Part shown: positions 5,728 through 10,236 of the stretch, in pieces
How positions within the stretch are numbered: the first letter of the stretch is position 1
Layout: each line of letters opens with the position of its first letter
NCBI GenBank assembly: GCA_030641465.1
Contig: DAOWHK010000048.1
Span: 1 to 10,236, forward strand
Length of the DNA: 10,236 nucleotides
Reading direction: 5' to 3'
DNA from: Parachlamydiales bacterium
GTDB taxonomy: Bacteria > Chlamydiota > Chlamydiia > Chlamydiales > Simkaniaceae
The notes under the pieces: model-generated
Told to the model about the DNA's origin: nothing
What the model saw: only the letters and a program-made list of their open reading frames with translations
The model's database searches: none
Translations under genes and position numbers: made by a program

Positions 5728-8094
5728 ATGAAGTATCTCCCAAACAATCTTATTTTATACATGGTCCTGCTCTTTGGTATAAGCTCTTCAATTATTGGAA
5801 TGACAATTGAAGAAAAAATGGAAGGATATCAAAATTCCAGCGAGGAAGATTCCAAAGAGTTAGGAGATCTTCTTAGCAAAACAAACTCTCAGCTCATCAT
5901 TTTAAGAAGTGATCTTAAAGAAAAATACAAGCATGTTTCCACTCTTTATCAGCAAGGCGCTCTGGAAGATGAATATAAAGAGATTCTTCATGAAATAAGT
6001 GGTATAAAAGAGGAAATAATCTTTCTTGAAGCAAATTTTCGTGACTTAGCAACAATCGATGCAAAAAAAGAAGAAGAAGGGTATGCAATCTGGGATCAGG
6101 AAGAGACAACGCTTTCTGCACTTGTCATGGAATATGGAGCAAGTGATTATTTATACATTGTTCCACCAGAAATGTTTTCTATGAAAGTGAGTATGCACTC
6201 TGGAATTCCGATTCCAAGAGAGTCCTGGGATAGCCTGCTTGAAATTATTTTGTCTCATAACGGAATCGGAATAAAGCAGATAAATTCGTTTACAAGGCAG
6301 CTTTTTATTCTAAAGCAAGATTTGATTGCTGTGAAAATGATTACAAGCAAAATAGAAGACCTTCGCCTTTTGCAAGCGAATGCGCGAGTAGCATTTATTT
6401 TTTCCCCGCCACCTGAAAGAAACAAAGGGGTTACTCAATTTTTTGAAAGATTTCGCGATCCAAAAACGACATTTGTCTATCAGGTGGGATATAAAATTGC
6501 TCTTATTTCTTCTAAAGAAGAAGTGGAAAAGCTGATCACTCTTTATCAGACAGTTTGGCAACAAGAAAATGAAAAAATCACCAAAGTATTCACTCTTTCA
6601 AAGCTTACAACAAGTGAAATGGAATCGATCCTGAATTCTTTTTTTAGTTCCTCCTCAAAAAGAGGGCGCCACGCACTAATGCAAGGTGAAGGAGACGATT
6701 TAACAATACTTCCCCTAGCAAAGGAAGGGTCTATTGTCGTTGTCGGTCTTAAAGAGATGGTGGATAAAGTGGAGCAGGTTATTCAAGATACTGAAGAGCA
6801 AATAGAAGACCCTTCTGAAATGACAGTTTTTTGGTACACCTGTCGTCATAGTGACCCTCTTGAAATTGCAGAAGTTATGGAAAAGGTTTATGCCTCATTG
6901 ATTTATTCAGAAATTGAAGCGGAAGAGCATGGGCGTACTCATCCACATCCTCTGCATAAAAAACCTGGGATTCCTGAAAGTACAAGCCCAACAAATCCTC
7001 CTTCCTATGGACCACCTCCCTATAGCCCTGTAGTCTATCCACCTGTTGCCATGCCAACGACTGCAGAAAATCAAAAAGAAAGATCTTACACCACAAATTT
7101 TATTCCCTACCCTAAAACTGGGGCCATCATGATGGTTGTTCGAAGAGACACACTGGAAAGAATAAAAGAACTTCTTATCAAGCTCGATATTCCTAAAAAA
7201 ATGGTGCAGATTGAAGTGCTTCTTTTTGAAAAGAAAATCGATAATCAAAATAATTTTGGCCTGAATTTATTAAAACTTGGAAGTGCTGCAAAAGATATCC
7301 ATGAAACAGGCCTCTCCTATGACAGTTTTTTGGGAGCTCCAAATAAAGGCATTTTAGAATTTTTTATTAGCCGCAAGAAATCAAGCAGCTTTCCGGCCTA
7401 TGATTTGGCCTATAATTTTTTGATGTCGCAGCAAGACGTTCGAATTAACGCCTCTCCATCGATTACCACTTTGAATCAAACGCCTGCACAAATTTCCATA
7501 GTGGAAGAAATTTCTATCAATAATGGGGCGGCGCCAATTGATAATAATGCGAATATCACCTTTGAAAAATCGTTCTCCCGTCAAGAATATGGAACAACAA
7601 TTGTTATCACGCCAACGATTCATGAGCCAGAAATAGGGGATCCAAATCAGCAGCGCTATGTCACCTTAGAGACAAATGTGGAATTTGACACGATTACAAG
7701 TGATGTAAATGATCGCCCTAAGGTGAATAAACGCCATTTAGAAAATCAAGTACGAGTCATGGATGAAGAAACAGTAATTCTTGGAGGCATTAGGCGTAAA
7801 TCTTCAGAAGATGTTTCAGAAAAAATTCCTTTTTTAGGAGAACTTCCAGGTATTGGGAAATTTTTTGGCACCTCAAAAATGACAGACCAACTAACAGAAA
7901 TGTTTATTTTTATCACTCCTCGCATTATTGCAAACCCAGAAGAAGATTTGATCCGCATTAGAAATGAAGCCCTAAAGAAAAGACCAGGGGACCTTCCCGA
8001 ATTTTTAGAGCAAATTGAAGCTGCAAAGAAAAGGCATAAGAAAAAAATCTTTGCAAATAGCTTTAGACTATTATTTGGAAATGTCGATGACTAG
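5728..8094 (+). CDS. gspD: Type II secretion outer-membrane secretin GspD
   Basis: GspD oligomerises into the outer-membrane channel of the type II secretion system. The 788-aa protein opens with a likely cleavable signal peptide (about 1-24). Residues about 38-116 form a long charged, heptad-like helix, an extension not usual in proteobacterial GspD. Periplasmic N-domains follow: an N0-like region at about 125-205, a second at about 216-278, and an N-repeat at about 285-357 (KVFTLSKLTTSEMESIL then VVVGLKEMVDKVEQVI). Another repeat starts at 365 and ends near 489, interrupted by a Pro/Tyr/His-rich insert at about 401-445. The secretin core spans about 490-735, with VMDEETVILGG (677-687), IPFLGELPGIGKFFG (700-714) and the terminal IFITPRII (727-734), the hallmark of the family. 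After it comes a basic tail (766-775) without a recognisable pilotin-binding domain. The ATG at 5728 has only a weak, distant GGA upstream, but it gives the best signal peptide. The last 8 nt overlap gspE. Confidence 0.94.
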   Translation: MKYLPNNLILYMVLLFGISSSIIGMTIEEKMEGYQNSSEEDSKELGDLLSKTNSQLIILRSDLKEKYKHVSTLYQQGALEDEYKEILHEISGIKEEIIFLEANFRDLATIDAKKEEEGYAIWDQEETTLSALVMEYGASDYLYIVPPEMFSMKVSMHSGIPIPRESWDSLLEIILSHNGIGIKQINSFTRQLFILKQDLIAVKMITSKIEDLRLLQANARVAFIFSPPPERNKGVTQFFERFRDPKTTFVYQVGYKIALISSKEEVEKLITLYQTVWQQENEKITKVFTLSKLTTSEMESILNSFFSSSSKRGRHALMQGEGDDLTILPLAKEGSIVVVGLKEMVDKVEQVIQDTEEQIEDPSEMTVFWYTCRHSDPLEIAEVMEKVYASLIYSEIEAEEHGRTHPHPLHKKPGIPESTSPTNPPSYGPPPYSPVVYPPVAMPTTAENQKERSYTTNFIPYPKTGAIMMVVRRDTLERIKELLIKLDIPKKMVQIEVLLFEKKIDNQNNFGLNLLKLGSAAKDIHETGLSYDSFLGAPNKGILEFFISRKKSSSFPAYDLAYNFLMSQQDVRINASPSITTLNQTPAQISIVEEISINNGAAPIDNNANITFEKSFSRQEYGTTIVITPTIHEPEIGDPNQQRYVTLETNVEFDTITSDVNDRPKVNKRHLENQVRVMDEETVILGGIRRKSSEDVSEKIPFLGELPGIGKFFGTSKMTDQLTEMFIFITPRIIANPEEDLIRIRNEALKKRPGDLPEFLEQIEAAKKRHKKKIFANSFRLLFGNVDD
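8076..8089 (+). promoter_or_regulatory. Translation start region of gspE inside gspD
   Basis: GGAA (8076-8079) lies 7 nt before the ATG at 8087. A second in-frame ATG at 8081 is too close to it. An in-frame ATG at 8015 would add 24 residues overlapping gspD and has no supporting site. The 8087 start gives an 8-nt overlap with gspD, typical of coupled genes. Confidence 0.5.
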
Positions 8095-9685
8095 TAGTGG
8101 AAAAAAGACTTTGGTAAAAGACAAGCAAGCAGATCTTCTTGCTAATAGATTTGGCATGCCCACTGTCTACGATCTTTCCGAGTATCCTTTTGTCAAAGAA
8201 AAAATCAAAAAACTTCCCTATGCATTTGTGAAAAGTAAACAAGTTTTGCCACTTGATGAAATTGATGGAAAACTTCTTATAGCTCTTGCAAACCCCCTCG
8301 ATCTTGAAGTATTACAAGAAATTAGATGTCTTGCACGCCAAGAAATTGAGGAAGTTTTTTGTCCAAAGAGTATGCTCGAAGAGGCAATTGAAAAATGTTA
8401 TCATCAAGGGGAAGAGGAAACTTCACAGTACATTGCAGATTTAAATAAAGACTCCGAGCACCTAGGAGAGGAGCAATCAGAGCAAGAATACGACTTGCTC
8501 AGTCAAAAATCTCCCTCACCAGTCATTCGAATGCTCAATATGATTCTTATTGAAGCCATTCAACAAGGGGCTTCAGACATTCATTTTGAGCCGATAGAAA
8601 CTGGAATGAGCGTAAGATACCGCATTGATGGAGTTCTCCAATTTCGACATTCCCCCCCGAGAGAATTTCAGCAAGAAATCATCACCCGCATTAAAGTGCT
8701 TGCAAAACTCGATATTGCAGAGCACCGCCTTCCTCAAGATGGAAGGATTAAATTGAACATGACAGGTAGACAAATTGATTTTCGAGCAAGCACTGTCCCT
8801 ATTGTATATGGAGAAAGAATCGTTCTTAGAATTCTCGATATGAATAACGTTGTATTAGGGCTTGATAAAATCGGAATGGAGAAGAAGCTTTTAAAAAAAT
8901 TTAAAAAAAATATTTCAGAAAATCAAGGAATCGTTTTGGTTACAGGGCCGACAGGTAGCGGTAAAACCACAACTCTCTACAGTGCGATTTCTGAAATTAA
9001 TGCGTCAGAAATAAATATTATGACAGTGGAAGACCCGATCGAATATAAACTGAATGGGATCGCTCAAATTGGAGTTAATCCAAAGATTAACCTGACCTTT
9101 GCAAAAGGTCTTCGGCATATTTTAAGGCAAGATCCCGATGTCGTACTTATTGGGGAGATAAGAGACAAGGAGACAGCGGAAATTGCTATTCAGGCCTCCT
9201 TGACTGGGCACTTAGTTCTAAGTACACTTCATACAAATGACGCCCCATCTGCATTAACAAGACTTGTGGATATGGGGATTGAGCCCTACCTCCTTTCCTC
9301 CTCAGTGCTAGCAATCCTTGCGCAAAGACTTATTCGTTGTATTTGTGAGCATTGTAAATCCGCATATATTCCTGAAGAAGAAGAAATAAGAGAGCTAGGA
9401 CTTTCTTTTGACCCCGCGGATAAAAAGGTTTTTTATAAAGGTCTTGGGTGTGAATTTTGTCATGACTCAGGATATAAAGGGCGGCTTGGTATTTATGAAC
9501 TTATGCCTGTTTGCTCTAAGATCAAAAAACAGATACTCGAGAGTGCCGACGCTACCGCGCTTCAAAAGGTTGCAATTAATGCAGGAATGAAAGGACTTCG
9601 GATAGAAGGCGCAAGACTCGTTCTTGCTGGAATTTCGACAAGCTCAGAAGTTCTTAGAGTGACTCGTCAAATAGAGTTGGAGTAG
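8087..9685 (+). CDS. gspE: Type II secretion ATPase GspE
   Basis: GspE is the hexameric cytoplasmic ATPase that powers pseudopilus assembly on the GspF platform. From the ATG at 8087 it has 532 residues. An N-terminal GspE/MshEN-type domain spans about 15-110, followed by an acidic linker (about 115-140). The ATPase core has IQQGASDIHFEP (about 157-168), Walker A GPTGSGKTT (287-295), the Asp box MTVEDPIEY (312-320), Walker B DPDVVLIGEIRD (349-360) and the His box TGHLVLSTLHTND (373-385). A zinc-binding module follows, with Cys418, Cys420, Cys423 and Cys455-x2-Cys458, then KGRLGIYEL. The extra Cys420 makes C-x-C-x2-C in place of the usual C-x2-C. All catalytic motifs are intact and the tetracysteine module separates it from PilT-type ATPases. 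PilB-type type IV pilus ATPases are close relatives, but the neighbouring secretin and platform genes fit type II secretion. gspF begins 3 nt after the stop. Confidence 0.95.
   Translation: MTSSGKKTLVKDKQADLLANRFGMPTVYDLSEYPFVKEKIKKLPYAFVKSKQVLPLDEIDGKLLIALANPLDLEVLQEIRCLARQEIEEVFCPKSMLEEAIEKCYHQGEEETSQYIADLNKDSEHLGEEQSEQEYDLLSQKSPSPVIRMLNMILIEAIQQGASDIHFEPIETGMSVRYRIDGVLQFRHSPPREFQQEIITRIKVLAKLDIAEHRLPQDGRIKLNMTGRQIDFRASTVPIVYGERIVLRILDMNNVVLGLDKIGMEKKLLKKFKKNISENQGIVLVTGPTGSGKTTTLYSAISEINASEINIMTVEDPIEYKLNGIAQIGVNPKINLTFAKGLRHILRQDPDVVLIGEIRDKETAEIAIQASLTGHLVLSTLHTNDAPSALTRLVDMGIEPYLLSSSVLAILAQRLIRCICEHCKSAYIPEEEEIRELGLSFDPADKKVFYKGLGCEFCHDSGYKGRLGIYELMPVCSKIKKQILESADATALQKVAINAGMKGLRIEGARLVLAGISTSSEVLRVTRQIELE
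9679..9682 (+). promoter_or_regulatory. Ribosome binding site of gspF
   Basis: GGAG, lying within the last codons of gspE, is 6 nt upstream of the ATG at 9689 and identifies that ATG as the gspF start. Confidence 0.65.
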
Positions 9686-9688
9686 AAA

Positions 9689-10236
9689 ATGGCTCTTTAT
9701 CGTTATCACGCGTTTACAGAAAAAGGAAAAAAAGATTTTGGTGTCATTAACGCTGATACAATAGATCTTGCAAAAGAGCGGCTTAGGCAAGAAAAAATCT
9801 TGGTCACTAAAATTTTTGAGTTTACATCCAATAAAAAAATCGCGTTTTCCAAGGCACAGCTACTTCTTTTTACAAGAGATCTCTCATTACTTCTTCATGC
9901 TAGCATCCCTCTTTATGAAAGTTTGCAGGCGATGGAAGAAAAATATCGAAAGAGTAAGTATCACCCTCTTTTTTTAGAAATTTGTGACCATGTAAAACGG
10001 GGAAGCGCTTTGTCAGATGCAATGGGAGCTCACCCAAAATCCTTTGATCAAGTCTATATTTCTATGGTGAAAGCTGGAGAAGAAACGGGCTCTTTAGCGG
10101 GTGTTTTTGATGAGCTTTGTAAATTGATTGCGAAGCAAGAGACGCTCAAAAAAAAAGTGCAATCTGCTATGACCTATCCCATCTTTTTAGCCTCTTTTTG
10201 TGTCGTGATTATTATTGCTCTATTTTATTACTTAAT
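9689..10236 (+). CDS. gspF: Type II secretion inner-membrane platform protein GspF (3' end outside window)
   Basis: GspF is the polytopic inner-membrane platform on which the GspE ATPase docks. The frame is open from the ATG at 9689 to the window edge, giving 182 codons of a protein that is usually about 400 residues. Residues 1-45 (MALYRYHAFTEKGKKDFGVI) form the typical N-terminal lead. The first T2SSF domain starts at about 54, with LLLFTRDLSLLLHASIPLYE (58-77), then the conserved PKSFDQVYISMVKAGEETG (about 117-135), and the run KKKVQSAMTYPIFL (about 154-167) entering the first transmembrane helix (about 164-182). These are diagnostic of the GspF/PilC family. The start follows the gspE stop by 3 nt and has a good Shine-Dalgarno sequence inside gspE. 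A PilC type IV pilus platform would look the same in this portion, so the assignment to GspF rests on the linked gspD and gspE. Confidence 0.95.
   Translation, partial: MALYRYHAFTEKGKKDFGVINADTIDLAKERLRQEKILVTKIFEFTSNKKIAFSKAQLLLFTRDLSLLLHASIPLYESLQAMEEKYRKSKYHPLFLEICDHVKRGSALSDAMGAHPKSFDQVYISMVKAGEETGSLAGVFDELCKLIAKQETLKKKVQSAMTYPIFLASFCVVIIIALFYYL

Noticed and set aside
6907..7248. 113-codon minus-strand open frame inside gspD
   Set aside because: It is antisense to the proline-rich insert and the secretin domain, whose sense frame has clear family motifs.
8015..8086. Upstream ATG extending GspE by 24 residues
   Set aside because: It would overlap gspD by 80 nt and has no ribosome binding site. 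The added residues are not part of the known N-terminal domain, while the ATG at 8087 has GGAA at proper spacing.

Overview
This AT-rich window (roughly 38-40% G+C by eye) reads as a bacterial chromosome segment. The best fit is an environmental member of the Chlamydiae. The case for that is a minimal type II secretion cluster ordered gspD-gspE-gspF, preceded by a membrane-anchored protein of unknown family, which is the arrangement I recall from Chlamydia (CT573-CT572-CT571-CT570). This is inference from remembered gene order, with no database search, so the phylum is likely but not proven.

Left region (1-3279, + strand): the 3' end of mutY (base-excision repair glycosylase, cut by the window edge) overlaps by 4 nt a complete copper-exporting P1B-1 ATPase gene (copA type). 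A 235-aa single-pass, helix-rich protein of unknown function follows 48 nt later. These three probably share a transcript. No promoter or terminator is visible between them.

Middle region (3280-4352): a 65-aa basic protein with its own promoter candidate and a near-perfect Shine-Dalgarno sequence faces a minus-strand 122-aa membrane protein. Between the two stop codons lies a 12-bp perfect hairpin that probably terminates transcription from both sides. Upstream of the minus-strand gene is a 263-nt divergent intergenic region with two inverted repeats and a plausible promoter for the secretion operon.

Right region (4353-10236, + strand): a 445-aa inner-membrane-anchored protein, then gspD (outer-membrane secretin with a coiled-coil N-terminal extension and a proline-rich insert), gspE (secretion ATPase) and gspF (inner-membrane platform, cut by the right edge). 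Junctions are short or overlapping (37 nt, 8 nt overlap, 3 nt), so this is one operon. GspE hydrolyses ATP on the cytoplasmic face of the GspF platform, and GspD forms the outer-membrane channel. The 445-aa protein occupies the place where a GspC-like connector is normally encoded.

No tRNA, rRNA, CRISPR array, insertion sequence or phage gene was seen. The most interesting items are the orphan proteins: the putative GspC analogue, the architecture of the secretin, and the small basic gene with strong expression signals.
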